Below, piece after piece: positions 7,473 through 15,899 of a stretch of DNA of 27,264 bases. Position numbers and translations under genes: made by a program. Source of the stretch: JACDAN01 sp036380355 (GTDB lineage Bacteria; Actinomycetota; Thermoleophilia; Gaiellales; Gaiellaceae); the NCBI GenBank assembly GCA_036380355.1, contig DASVEW010000109.1, forward strand, positions 1 through 27,264, given 5' to 3'. The notes under the pieces are model-generated. The model was not told the DNA's origin, searched no databases, and saw only the letters and a list, made by a program, of their open reading frames with translations. The stretch's first letter is position 1; every line of letters starts with the position of its first letter.

Positions 7473-10013
7473 TCAGGTCTTCGCCTCGTGCCAGTCCTCG
7501 CCCACCCCGATGTCGACGGCGAGCGGCGGGTCGAGGTCGTAGGCGCCGCACATCTCCTCCCGGACGAGCTCCTTCACCGCCCTCACCTCCGCCTCGGGGA
7601 CTTCGAGCAGCAGCTCGTCGTGCACCTGCAGGACGAGCCTGGCGCCTCGCCCCTCGTCCCGCAGCCGGCGGTGGATCGACACCATCGCCTTCTTGATGAT
7701 GTCGGCGTTCGAGCCCTGCATGACGAAGTTGACCGCGAGCCGCTCGCCGAGCGACCGCGTCTGCCGGTTGGAAGCGCGCAGCTCGGGCACGGGGCGCCGC
7801 CGGCCGAGCAGGCTGGTCGTGTAGCCGTCGCGCGTCGCCTGCTCGATCGTCCGCTGGATGAAGTCCTGCACGTGCGGGAAGCGCGCCAGGTAGGTGTCGA
7901 TCAGCTCCTGCGCCTCCTCCCGCGAGATCTCGAGGTTCTCGGAGAGCCCGAACGACGAGATGCCGTAGACGATCCCGAAGTTGATCATCTTGGCCGTGGA
8001 GCGGTCGCCGGTCGTCAGCTCGGCCGGGTCCTTGCCGAGCACCTCCGCCGCCGTCGCCGTGTGGATGTCGTCCCCGCGCGCGAACGCCTCCCGCAGCTTC
8101 GGCTCGCCGGAGACGTGCGCGAGGATGCGGAGCTCGATCTGGGAGTAGTCGGCCGAGAGCAGCCGGTGGCTCTGCTCGGCGACGAACGCGGAGCGGATCT
8201 CCTTGCCCAGCTCGGTCCGGATCGGGATCGCCTGCAGGTTCGGGTTCGTCGTCGAGAGGCGCCCCGTCGAGGCCACGGCCTGGTTGAAGGTCGTGTGGAG
8301 GCGGCCGTCGTGCTCGGAGATCAGGGTCGGCAGCGGCCCGAGATACGTGTTGACGAGCTTCGAGTACTCGCGCCACTCCTCGACCACGCCGACGATCTCG
8401 TGCTCGCCGCGGATCTTCCGGAGGACGCGGGTGTCGGTCGAGTAGCCCGTCTTGCCCTTGCGATCCGGCGTGAGGCCGAGCTTCTCGAAGAGGATCCGGG
8501 CGACCTGCTGCGTCGAGCCGAGGATGAACTCCTCCCCGGCGAGCTCGTACGCCCGCTGCTCGAGCTCCTCGACCCGGTCGGCGAGGCGGGCGGTGATCTC
8601 GCCCATCCGGTACTCGTCGATCTTGACGCCCGTGTCCTCCATGGCGGCCAGCACCTGCGTCAAGGGCAGCTCGATCTCGCGGTAGAGCTGCTCGGCCCCG
8701 CGCTCGCGGAGCCGTGAAACGAGCGGCTCGGCGAGCCGCTGCGTCGCTGCGGCGTGGCGCACGAGCGCGGCCGTGTCCTCGTCGGCCGGCGGGTCGGGCA
8801 CGAGCTCGATCCCGTACTCGGCCGCGAGGTCGTCCAGCTCGTAGGTCGCGCGGCCCGGGTCGATGAGATAGGCGGCGAGCAGCGTGTCCTCCGCCGGCTC
8901 GACCCGCTGCGCCTTCGCGTCGTGGGCGACGAACGGCCCCTCGAGCCGGGCCGGTCTCGGACCGACGACGACACCGTCCGCGGTCGCGACGGCGACACGG
9001 CCGTTCTCGGCCGCGATCGCCCCCGATTCGGGCGGCTCGCCCTCGCGCCAGGGCACGCTCACGCCCTCCACGACGAGCGGCGCGGCCGGGACGGCGGCGT
9101 CGAGCTCGTCGACCCGGTTCAGCAGGTTCCGGAACTCGAACTGGCGGAACATCTCCTTGAGCCGCGCCCGGTCCGGCGGGGAGAGGACGAGCGCGCCGGG
9201 GTCGCAGTCGAGCTCGAGGTCCCGCCGCATCGTCGCGAGTCGCTTCGACACCTGCGCCTGCTCGGCGTTCTCGGTGATGTTCTTGCGCCGCGCCGGGGTC
9301 AACTCGTCCACGTGCTCGATGACGCCCTCGAGCGAGCCGTACTGCTGGATCAGCTGCGAGGCGGTCTTGTCCCCGATCCCCGGGATGCCGGGGATGTTGT
9401 CCGAGCTGTCGCCCTTGAGGCTGATGAAGTCGGGGATCTGGTCGGGCGTGATGCCGAGCCGAGCTTCGACGCGCTCCGGCGTGTAGACGTTGACGTCGGA
9501 GACGCCGCGCGGCGTCATCATCAGGTTCACGTTGTCGGACACCAGCTGGAAGGCGTCGCGGTCGGTCGAGACGACCGTCGTCTTGATCCCGGCCTGGTCG
9601 GCCCGCGTGGCGAGCGTGGCGATGACGTCGTCCGCCTCCCAGCCCTCGAACTCGAGGTTGCGGTAGCCGAACGCCTCGACGATCGGACGGAAGTGCGGGA
9701 ACTGCTCGCGGAGGAGGTCGGCCATCGGCCGTCGGTCGGCCTTGTACGTCTCCGCCAGCTCCATGCGCTCCACCGGGCGCGTGTCCCACGCGACGGCGAC
9801 GCCCTTCGGCCGGTAGTCGGTGAGCAGCTTGAAGAGCATGTTCGTGAAGCCGAGCAGCGCGTTCGTCGGCATCCCCTCGCTCGTGGCGAGCTCCTCGGGC
9901 AACGCGAAGTACGCCCGGTAGGCCAGGTTGTTGCCATCGACGAGGAAGAGATCGGACTCGCGCGCCGGCGCGTCGTCCAGCTGCAGCTCCTCGCCCGTGA
10001 GCGTCTTGGGCAT
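7473..10013 (-). CDS. polA: DNA polymerase I (proofreading domain degenerate)
   Basis: The 846-residue enzyme fills gaps and removes RNA primers. The N-terminal 5'-3' exonuclease domain (about 20-300) starts with LVDGNNLAYRAYF and contains GWEADDVIA, STDRDAFQLV and GDSSDNIPGIPGIG. The middle domain (about 310-440) has no D-x-E exonuclease motif and only vague remains of motif II (FVAHDAKA), so 3'-5' proofreading should be absent. The polymerase domain has motif A with DYSQIE (D622), the O-helix motif B R671-x3-K675 followed by NFGIVYG (Phe679), and motif C QVHDE (796-800). The ATG at 10013 lies 29 nt from the divergent GNAT gene. A strong Shine-Dalgarno site is not seen next to it; the -10-like TACCGT at 10029-10024 suggests a very short leader. 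Confidence 0.97.
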   Translation of the reverse strand: MPKTLTGEELQLDDAPARESDLFLVDGNNLAYRAYFALPEELATSEGMPTNALLGFTNMLFKLLTDYRPKGVAVAWDTRPVERMELAETYKADRRPMADLLREQFPHFRPIVEAFGYRNLEFEGWEADDVIATLATRADQAGIKTTVVSTDRDAFQLVSDNVNLMMTPRGVSDVNVYTPERVEARLGITPDQIPDFISLKGDSSDNIPGIPGIGDKTASQLIQQYGSLEGVIEHVDELTPARRKNITENAEQAQVSKRLATMRRDLELDCDPGALVLSPPDRARLKEMFRQFEFRNLLNRVDELDAAVPAAPLVVEGVSVPWREGEPPESGAIAAENGRVAVATADGVVVGPRPARLEGPFVAHDAKAQRVEPAEDTLLAAYLIDPGRATYELDDLAAEYGIELVPDPPADEDTAALVRHAAATQRLAEPLVSRLRERGAEQLYREIELPLTQVLAAMEDTGVKIDEYRMGEITARLADRVEELEQRAYELAGEEFILGSTQQVARILFEKLGLTPDRKGKTGYSTDTRVLRKIRGEHEIVGVVEEWREYSKLVNTYLGPLPTLISEHDGRLHTTFNQAVASTGRLSTTNPNLQAIPIRTELGKEIRSAFVAEQSHRLLSADYSQIELRILAHVSGEPKLREAFARGDDIHTATAAEVLGKDPAELTTGDRSTAKMINFGIVYGISSFGLSENLEISREEAQELIDTYLARFPHVQDFIQRTIEQATRDGYTTSLLGRRRPVPELRASNRQTRSLGERLAVNFVMQGSNADIIKKAMVSIHRRLRDEGRGARLVLQVHDELLLEVPEAEVRAVKELVREEMCGAYDLDPPLAVDIGVGEDWHEAKT

Positions 10014-10023
10014 CGCAGGGCCA

Positions 10024-10033
10024 ACGGTATCGT
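10024..10033. promoter_or_regulatory. Overlapping divergent -10 elements of polA and the GNAT gene
   Basis: The 29-nt gap between two divergent starts holds TATCGT on the plus strand (10028-10033) and TACCGT on the minus strand (10029-10024). The two hexamers overlap by 2 bp. Expected starts fall within about 2-5 nt of the ATG codons at 10043 and 10013. No clear -35 boxes are visible. This is inferred from spacing only. Confidence 0.35.
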
Positions 10034-10042
10034 CCTCCGCCG

Positions 10043-10987
10043 ATGCCGGGACTGCGAGTTCAGCCCTTCGCCGAGGAGCATCTCGACGCCGCCGCGGCGC
10101 TGCTCGCCGCGCGCCACCGGCGCCACACGGAGGCGGAGCCGCTCCTCACCGAGCCGGCCGACTACCGGGCGGAGGTGGAGGCGCTGTGGCGCGGCGCGGA
10201 GGCGTCCGGCGCGGTCGCCCAGCGGCAGGGGCGCATCGTCGGGTTCCTGCTGGGGATCCGGAAGAACGACGGCCCGTGGGGACCGAACGTCTGGGTCGAC
10301 CCGGCCGGGCACGCGGTCGAGGAGGCCGAGGATCTCCGCGATCTCTATGCGGCCGCGGCGGCGCGGTGGGTGGACGAAGGACGGATGCGGCACTACGCGG
10401 TCGCCCCGGCGTCCGACGCCCCGCTGCTCGAGTCGTGGTACCGCCTCGGATTCGGCCAGCAGCAGGCGCTCGGGATCAGGAAGGTGCCCGATGCGGCGAT
10501 GCCCGAGAACGTCCGAGTGGCCGAGGAGCGCGACGTCGAGGCCCTGGTCGAGCTCGGGACGCTCCTTCCGGACCACCAGGGCCGCTCCCCGGTGTTCTCG
10601 GGGTGGCGGGCGCTCGAGACCGAGGAGGAACAGCGCCAAGAGGTGATCGACGACCTCGCCAACCCAGATCTGGCACTGCTCATCGCTGAGGAGAACGGGC
10701 GAGTCGTCGGCGGTTTCGAGCTCGCACCGACCACGCTCTCGTCCATGCACAGCAGCCTCGCGCGGGTCGAAGGCGCCGTCCTGCTCGGGTGGGCGGTAAC
10801 GCGTCCGGAGGCCCGTGGCAGCGGGGCAGGCGTCGCGCTGACCGAGGGCAGCTTCGCCTGGGCGCGCGAGCACGGTTACGAGGTGATGGTCACCGACTGG
10901 CGCGTCACGAACCTCCTCGCGTCGCGCTTCTGGTCCCGGCGCGGCTTCCGCGAGACCTTCCTCCGCCTGTACCGCTCGATTCCGTGA
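10043..10987 (+). CDS. Tandem GNAT acetyltransferase
   Basis: The 314-residue protein consists of two GCN5-related N-acetyltransferase folds. The N-terminal half (about 5-150) includes a beta-bulge-like stretch GRIVGFLLGI but no clear acetyl-CoA loop and may be structural. The C-terminal half (about 158-312) has GRVVGGFELAP, a motif A segment LGWAVTRPEARGSGAG with the acetyl-CoA loop R258-G-S-G-A-G263, and an N-L-x-A-S-R-F-W-x-R-R-G-F motif B. Acceptor substrate unknown. The stop overlaps the start of the next GNAT gene in a GTGA junction, so the two are translationally coupled. Confidence 0.85.
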   Translation: MPGLRVQPFAEEHLDAAAALLAARHRRHTEAEPLLTEPADYRAEVEALWRGAEASGAVAQRQGRIVGFLLGIRKNDGPWGPNVWVDPAGHAVEEAEDLRDLYAAAAARWVDEGRMRHYAVAPASDAPLLESWYRLGFGQQQALGIRKVPDAAMPENVRVAEERDVEALVELGTLLPDHQGRSPVFSGWRALETEEEQRQEVIDDLANPDLALLIAEENGRVVGGFELAPTTLSSMHSSLARVEGAVLLGWAVTRPEARGSGAGVALTEGSFAWAREHGYEVMVTDWRVTNLLASRFWSRRGFRETFLRLYRSIP

Positions 10988-11415
10988 TCGTCCGCGAGGC
11001 AGCGCCGCGGGACACGGACCGCGTGCTCGAGCTGATGGAGGAGCTGACCCGCCCTGCCGTCGCCGATGACCCGCGCCCGCAGCGGGAGGTCTTCCTCGCG
11101 CACCTGGAGCATCCGGACTGCCGGGTCTACGTCGCCGAGCTCGACGGCGAGGTCGCCGGGGCGGTCAGCCTCTGGATCCAGCCGCGGCTGAACTGGACGA
11201 CGCCGCAGGGCTGGATCCCGGACCTCTACGTCGGCGAGGCGTTCCGCCGCCGTGGCGCGGCGCGCGCGCTGCTCGACGCCTGCGCCGAGGAGTGCAGCCG
11301 GCGCGGCTGCCACGTCCTGACGCTGGAATCGGGCCATCACCGTGCGGCCGCCCACCGGCTGTACGAGGCGTACGGGTTCGTCCATCACGCCCGGGCCTAC
11401 ATGCTCGGTTTGTAG
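10984..11415 (+). CDS. Single-domain GNAT acetyltransferase
   Basis: The protein has 143 residues from the GTG at 10984, chosen because it overlaps the previous stop by 4 nt and begins a standard GNAT first strand (IVREAAPRDTDRV). Strand 4 and the acetyl-CoA loop read DLYVGEAFRRRGAARALL (loop R89-R-G-A-A-R94), followed by the typical ending HRAAAHRLYEAYGF. This is a complete small GNAT, substrate unknown. It shares a one-base junction with the LarA-like gene (TAGTG), forming a three-gene run. Confidence 0.88.
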   Translation: MIVREAAPRDTDRVLELMEELTRPAVADDPRPQREVFLAHLEHPDCRVYVAELDGEVAGAVSLWIQPRLNWTTPQGWIPDLYVGEAFRRRGAARALLDACAEECSRRGCHVLTLESGHHRAAAHRLYEAYGFVHHARAYMLGL

Positions 11416-12935
11416 TGCGGGTCCCGCTCCTCGCCGGGTCGCGGCTCACGGTGGTCGACGCGCCGCCGGATGCCGTCGTCCTCCGTCCGCCGCCGCCGTC
11501 CGAGCCGCTCGCCGAGGTCGGCGCCGCCGTGCGCGAGGCGCTTCGCTTTCCGCTCGCCGGCCGGTCGATCGAGCAGCTTGCGCCGCCGGGTGGACGGGCG
11601 ACCATCGTGGTGGAGCCGACGGCGATCCCGATCCCGAGCGCCGTCCGGGATCCGCGGCAGGACGCTCTCTCGGGGACCGTCTCGGAGCTGGCTCGAGTCG
11701 GGATCCCGCCGGAGCGGCAGACGATCCTTGTCGCCGGCGGGCTCGGCCGAAAGGCAGGTGCCCGGGAGCTCGAGAGCCTCGTCCCTCACGAGCTCGCCCG
11801 GCGCTTCACCGGGAAGGTCGAGGTGCACGACGCCGCAGCCCCGGACCTGATCGAGCTCGGGTCCTCGGGCCGGATCCCGCTGCGCGTGAACCGCGCGCTC
11901 GTCGAGACGGATCTCGTGGTCGTCGTGAGCGCCGCGGAGTCGGTTCTCCACGGCGGGCCGGCGGCGCTCGTGGCGGCGAGCGGCACCGAGTCTCTCCGCG
12001 CGGCGGGCGCCTACTCGCTGCTCGAGACCGCCGCCTCGCGCGGGTGGCGAATCGGGATCGAGCTCGAGCGGGAGCTCACGACGCGGGTGCCGATCATCGG
12101 CGCCTCCCTCTCGCTGAACCCGCCGGTGGTGACCGGCGCCTTCCACGGCTACCCGCACGACCCCCGTGCGCTGGACCGGATCGCACGCTCGCCCGTCCGG
12201 CTCGCCTTCCGACTGGCTCCCGGTGTCGTCCGCAGCCGGCTGCTCGGCTCGATCCCGCGAGAGCTGACGGCGACGTCGGTGCTCGCCGGCCCGCCCGCGG
12301 TCGCCCACGTGGAGGCGCTCCTGCGCGCCGTCGAGGCGCGCGCCGCGCGACTGGACGAGCCGCTGGACGTGGCCGTCGTCGGGATCCCGGCGACGACGCC
12401 GCACCTACCCCGAGAGCGGCCGAACCCGGTGCTCGCCGCCTACCTCGGCCTCGGGTTCGCGCTCAGGCTCTGGCGGGACGCCTTCCCGGTCGTCGAGGGC
12501 GGGACTGCGATCCTCCTCAGCCCGTTCGACCGCCGCTTCCCGCATCCGAGTCAGTCGCCGTACCGGACGTTCTTCAACGCGTTGCGGGCGCTCGGCTCGC
12601 GTGCGGCGACCGAGCCGCTGGAGCTCGCCCCCGCCGAGCGGGCGGCCGGGGCCGACGAACGCGCGATCGAGCAGTACCGGGCCGGCCGCGCCTGCCATCC
12701 GCTGCAGCCGTTCGCGGAGTGGGCCGGCTGCCTGCCGGCCGTCGAGCGGCTCGGGGCCGTGATGGTCGCGGGGAGTCGCGACGCGGTAGCCGCTCGACAG
12801 TTCGGGTTCGTCCCGACCCGGAACCTCTCGACCGCGCTCGCGATGGCGCGGGCGCGGGCGGGCGGCGCGCCGCGGGTCGGCTACCTCGTCGCCCCGCCCT
12901 ACTTCCCCATCCGCACCGGCGGCTCGGGAGGCTAG
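11415..12935 (+). CDS. LarA/DUF2088-like protein
   Basis: The protein has 506 residues from the GTG at 11415, which overlaps the preceding TAG by one base; the open frame extends upstream to 11292 but lies inside the GNAT gene. The first 240 residues match the layout of the lactate racemase N-terminal domain (DUF2088): an A-x-x-E-A-L-x-x-P-L-A-G start, a TIVVEPTAIPIP strand where LarA has its D-D-x-T-R-P segment, a SELARVGIPPERQTILVAGG segment, and a segment VHDAAAPDLIELG followed by IPLRVNRALVETD. The LarA His-containing G-t-H-r-p and the P-H...G-G-x-K region that holds the nickel-pincer cofactor are not preserved (GGLGRKAG; SVLHGGPAALVA). A lactate racemase reaction is therefore doubtful. 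The C-terminal 260 residues are less conserved and not recognised beyond this family. It is the third gene of a tightly packed set with two acetyltransferase genes. Confidence 0.75.
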   Translation: MRVPLLAGSRLTVVDAPPDAVVLRPPPPSEPLAEVGAAVREALRFPLAGRSIEQLAPPGGRATIVVEPTAIPIPSAVRDPRQDALSGTVSELARVGIPPERQTILVAGGLGRKAGARELESLVPHELARRFTGKVEVHDAAAPDLIELGSSGRIPLRVNRALVETDLVVVVSAAESVLHGGPAALVAASGTESLRAAGAYSLLETAASRGWRIGIELERELTTRVPIIGASLSLNPPVVTGAFHGYPHDPRALDRIARSPVRLAFRLAPGVVRSRLLGSIPRELTATSVLAGPPAVAHVEALLRAVEARAARLDEPLDVAVVGIPATTPHLPRERPNPVLAAYLGLGFALRLWRDAFPVVEGGTAILLSPFDRRFPHPSQSPYRTFFNALRALGSRAATEPLELAPAERAAGADERAIEQYRAGRACHPLQPFAEWAGCLPAVERLGAVMVAGSRDAVAARQFGFVPTRNLSTALAMARARAGGAPRVGYLVAPPYFPIRTGGSGG

Positions 12936-12936
12936 T

Positions 12937-12949
12937 TAACAGTCTGTTA
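12937..12949. repeat. Palindrome TAACAG-T-CTGTTA
   Basis: Perfect 6-bp arms around a central T form an AT-rich palindrome directly after the LarA-like stop codon, in the 35-nt gap between convergent genes. It resembles an operator more than a terminator, but no promoter is nearby. Confidence 0.5.
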
Positions 12950-12970
12950 CTTGGACTTGCGGGCGCGCCG

Positions 12971-13732
12971 CTAGTTCTCGCCGAGATAGGTCTTGCGGAC
13001 CTGCTCGTTCTGCGCGAGGGACTTCGCGTCGTCCGCGAGCGCGATCTTCCCGGTCTCCATGACGTAGCCACGATCGGCCACGTCGAGCGCCATCAGGGCG
13101 TTCTGCTCGACGAGGAGGATCGGCGTCCCCTGCTTGTTGATCTCGACGACGATCTCGAAGATCCGCTCGACGAAGATCGGCGCGAGCCCCATCGACGGCT
13201 CGTCTAGGAGCAGCAGCTTCGGCTGCGCCATCAGCGCTCGTCCGATCGCGCACATCTGCTGCTCGCCGCCGGACATCGTCCCCGCGCGCTGGCTCCGTCG
13301 CTCCTGCAGCCGCGGGAAGAGCTCGAAGACGCGATCGAGCGACTGGCGGATCCCGGCGCGGTCGTCCCGCTGGAAGGCTCCCATCTCGAGGTTCTCCATC
13401 ACGCTCATCCGCGAGAAGAGCCTCCGGCCCTCCGGCGCCTGGCTGATGCCCATCTTCACGACGGCGTGCGGCGGCTCCTGGGTGATGTCGCGCCCCTGGA
13501 ACTTGATCCGCCCCTCGCGCGGGCGGTTGAGCCCGTTGATCGAGCGCAGCGTCGTCGACTTGCCCGCGCCGTTGGCGCCGATCAGCGTCACGACCTCGCC
13601 TTCGTACACGTCCAGCGAGACGCCCTTGAGCGCCTGGATCGACCCGTAGTAGGTGTGGACGTCCTCGAGCTCGAGGATCTTCTTGCGCTGGTCCGCGGCG
13701 ACCTGCTCCCGCTCCGCGACGGTCTCCGTCAT
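12971..13732 (-). CDS. livF: Branched-chain amino acid ABC transporter ATP-binding protein LivF
   Basis: This is the second ATPase of the LivFG pair, energising uptake of branched-chain or related amino acids. The 253 residues carry Walker A GANGAGKST (52-60), the Q-loop region ISQAPEGRRLFSRMSVMENL, signature MSGGEQQM, Walker B LLLLDEPSMGLAP, and the H-loop replaced by Gln (LLVEQNA), which is usual for LivF. The ATG at 13732 overlaps the livG stop (ATGA), so it was preferred to the longer open frame reaching 14071 inside livG. About 18 N-terminal residues rich in Glu, Gln and Lys precede the ABC fold. It is last in the operon; the LarA-like gene converges on it. Confidence 0.95.
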   Translation of the reverse strand: MTETVAEREQVAADQRKKILELEDVHTYYGSIQALKGVSLDVYEGEVVTLIGANGAGKSTTLRSINGLNRPREGRIKFQGRDITQEPPHAVVKMGISQAPEGRRLFSRMSVMENLEMGAFQRDDRAGIRQSLDRVFELFPRLQERRSQRAGTMSGGEQQMCAIGRALMAQPKLLLLDEPSMGLAPIFVERIFEIVVEINKQGTPILLVEQNALMALDVADRGYVMETGKIALADDAKSLAQNEQVRKTYLGEN

Positions 13733-14520
13733 TGCGCCACCGCAGCGGAGCCGAGGTACGCCTCGATCACCTTCGGATCGCGCTGCACCTCCAGCGGCGC
13801 CCCCTCGGCGATCTTCTCGCCGTAGTCGAGCACGGTGACCCGGTCGGACACGCCCATGACGACGCGCATGTCGTGCTCGATCAGGAGCACCGTCAGCCCC
13901 TCCTCCTCCCGCAGCCTGGCGACGAACGCCGTGAAGTCCGCCGTCTCCTGCGGGTTCATCCCCGCGGTCGGCTCGTCGAGCAGCACGAGCTTCGGCTGGG
14001 TCGCGAGCGCACGGGCGACCTCCAGCCGCCGCTGGTCGCCGTAGGAGAGGTTCCTGCCGTACTCCTCCCACTGGCTGCGCTGAAGTCCGGAGAACGCAAG
14101 CAGCTCGCGGGCGCGGTCGGCAGCCTGCCGTTCTTCCCGCTTCACGCCCGGAGTGCGCAGGATGCTGCGGACGATCCCGCCTTTGAGACGCGAATGCATG
14201 CCGACCATCACGTTCTCGCGCGCGGTCATGTTCTGGAAGAGGCGGATGTTCTGGAACGTCCGGCCGATTCCCCGCTCGGTGATTGCGTGCGGCGGCTTCC
14301 CGGTCACGTTCTCTTCGTCGAACTCGATGCGGCCTGCCGTCGGCTTGTAGACGCCCGTGAGCATGTTGAAGAACGTCGTCTTCCCTGCGCCGTTCGGACC
14401 GATCAGGCTGGTGATCGACCCCTCCGGGATCACGAAGTCGACGTCGTTGACGGCCACGAGCCCGCCGAACTCCTTGCGGAGCTTCTCGGCGATCAGGAGT
14501 GGCCGGCTCGGGGCGCTCAC
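13729..14520 (-). CDS. livG: Branched-chain amino acid ABC transporter ATP-binding protein LivG
   Basis: The 263-residue ATPase has Walker A GPNGAGKT (41-48), the LivG-type Q-loop GIGRTFQNIRLFQNMTARENV, signature LSYGDQRRLEVARAL, Walker B LVLLDEPTAGMNP with the LivG-specific M-N-P, and the switch His in LLIEHDM. The C-terminal DYGEKIAEG...IEAYLG is typical of the BCA_ABC_TP_C extension. Its GTG start overlaps the livM stop by 4 nt (GTGA) and its own stop overlaps the livF start. Confidence 0.96.
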   Translation of the reverse strand: MSAPSRPLLIAEKLRKEFGGLVAVNDVDFVIPEGSITSLIGPNGAGKTTFFNMLTGVYKPTAGRIEFDEENVTGKPPHAITERGIGRTFQNIRLFQNMTARENVMVGMHSRLKGGIVRSILRTPGVKREERQAADRARELLAFSGLQRSQWEEYGRNLSYGDQRRLEVARALATQPKLVLLDEPTAGMNPQETADFTAFVARLREEEGLTVLLIEHDMRVVMGVSDRVTVLDYGEKIAEGAPLEVQRDPKVIEAYLGSAAVAQ

Positions 14521-15899
14521 TGCGTCACGTCGTAGAGCGGCTCGTCGTGGACGCCCTCCTCGAACTCCGCCTTGCGGCGAGCGCTCGGGATCAGGCCCTC
14601 CGGCTTGAAGAGCATCACGAGGACGAGAATGGCGCCGAAGATCCCGAACTGGTAGAGCGGCACGTCGATCTCCGTCCCGAACGTCTCGTTGATCTCGGCG
14701 CCGATGTTGCCGAGGCCCTCCTGGTTGAGGTAGGCGAGGAAGCCGCCGCCGATGATCACGCCCCAGATGTTCCCCATCCCGCCGAGGATGACCATGCAGA
14801 GGATGAAGATGGAGATGTTGAAGAAGAAGTCGTCGGGGAACGTCCCGCTCTTGAAGCTCGCGTAGTAGGCCCCCGCCATGCCGCCGAAGAAGGCACCCGC
14901 GGCATAGGCCCAGGTCTTCGTCCGCATCAGCGGGACGCCCATGGCCGCGGCCGCCGTCTCGTCCTCACGGATCGCGATCCAGGCGCGCCCCAGGCGTGAG
15001 TCGCGCAGCCGCACAGAGCAGAACACGGTGAAGAGCAGGAGAACGACCGCGGTCCAGTAGAAGACCTCGATGCCCCCCAGCTCCCGTCCGAGGAAGTCGG
15101 CGTTGAAGGTGAGGTAGTCCACGGGTAACCCGGTCCAGTCCGAGATCGTCTCCCCGAACCCGGGCGGGTCGATCGGGTTGATCCCCTGAGCCCCGTTCGT
15201 CAGGTTGAACCCGGTCCCGAAGAGGTTGTCCCCGTTCCTGGCGATCTGGGGCATGATCTCGCCGAATCCGAGCGTCACGATCGCGAGGTAGTCGCCGCGC
15301 AGACGGAGGGTCGGGAGGCCGATGATCACCCCGATGATCGCTGTGAAGATCGCGGCGAGAAAGAGCACGACCCAGACGGAGAGGTGGAACCCCTCGGCCT
15401 CCGGGCTGACTCCGACGGACCCCACATGGACCGCGCCAACGCTCTCGGCGAAGTGCGGCGAGGCGAACCAGGCGGCCGTGTAGGCGCCCATCGCGTAGAA
15501 GGCCACGTACCCGAGGTCGAGCAGGCCCGCGTACCCGACCACGATGTTCAGGCCGATGGCCATCATGATGAAGATCGTCATCGTCACCGCCGTGTCGACC
15601 GACGGGAAGGGGCCGAACAAGGGAAGCTCGAAGAGGTCGTCGACGTAGTAGGGGTAGGCGATCGCGGCGATGATCGCCACCCCCGGAACGACCCAGCGGC
15701 CGTAGCGGATCATGTCCCACGGAACGGCGTAGAGCGCGAGGACGACGACCGTCGCGACGATCAGCGAGGTCGTGAACCCGGAAAAGATCGTGACGACGAC
15801 GATCGCCGCGGCCGCGGCGATGCCGCCCTTGATCGCCCGGCGACGGACCTCGGCGTCGAAGTCCCGCCGGCGCTCCCGAGGCAGGCCGGGGACGTTCAC
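14517..15899 (-). CDS. livM: Branched-chain amino acid ABC transporter permease LivM
   Basis: This integral membrane permease of 460 residues has about ten hydrophobic segments. The family block GLNIVVGYAGLLDLGYVAFYAMGAY is in the first half; LPTLRLRGDYLAIVTLGFGEI and the EAA-like cytoplasmic loop RDSRLGRAWIAIREDETAAAAMGV contact the ATPases. The C terminus keeps the FKPEGLIP ending. An N-terminal extension with two extra membrane segments and the loops around residues 150-170 and 245-280 make it longer than many LivM proteins. The GTG start directly follows the livH stop with no gap. Confidence 0.95.
   Translation of the reverse strand: MNVPGLPRERRRDFDAEVRRRAIKGGIAAAAAIVVVTIFSGFTTSLIVATVVVLALYAVPWDMIRYGRWVVPGVAIIAAIAYPYYVDDLFELPLFGPFPSVDTAVTMTIFIMMAIGLNIVVGYAGLLDLGYVAFYAMGAYTAAWFASPHFAESVGAVHVGSVGVSPEAEGFHLSVWVVLFLAAIFTAIIGVIIGLPTLRLRGDYLAIVTLGFGEIMPQIARNGDNLFGTGFNLTNGAQGINPIDPPGFGETISDWTGLPVDYLTFNADFLGRELGGIEVFYWTAVVLLLFTVFCSVRLRDSRLGRAWIAIREDETAAAAMGVPLMRTKTWAYAAGAFFGGMAGAYYASFKSGTFPDDFFFNISIFILCMVILGGMGNIWGVIIGGGFLAYLNQEGLGNIGAEINETFGTEIDVPLYQFGIFGAILVLVMLFKPEGLIPSARRKAEFEEGVHDEPLYDVTQ

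Noticed and set aside
7447..9789. N-terminal extension of the alpha/beta hydrolase to about 1048 residues
   Set aside because: The extension is an alternative frame of polA on the same strand with Arg/Pro/Ala-rich nonsense; real homology begins just after the polA stop.
8754..10646. 630-codon open frame on the plus strand
   Set aside because: Runs antisense through polA and out of frame through the GNAT gene; no recognisable domain.
11342..13207. 621-codon plus-strand open frame
   Set aside because: Out of frame with the LarA-like gene over its length and continues antisense into livF; composition is that of a shadow frame.
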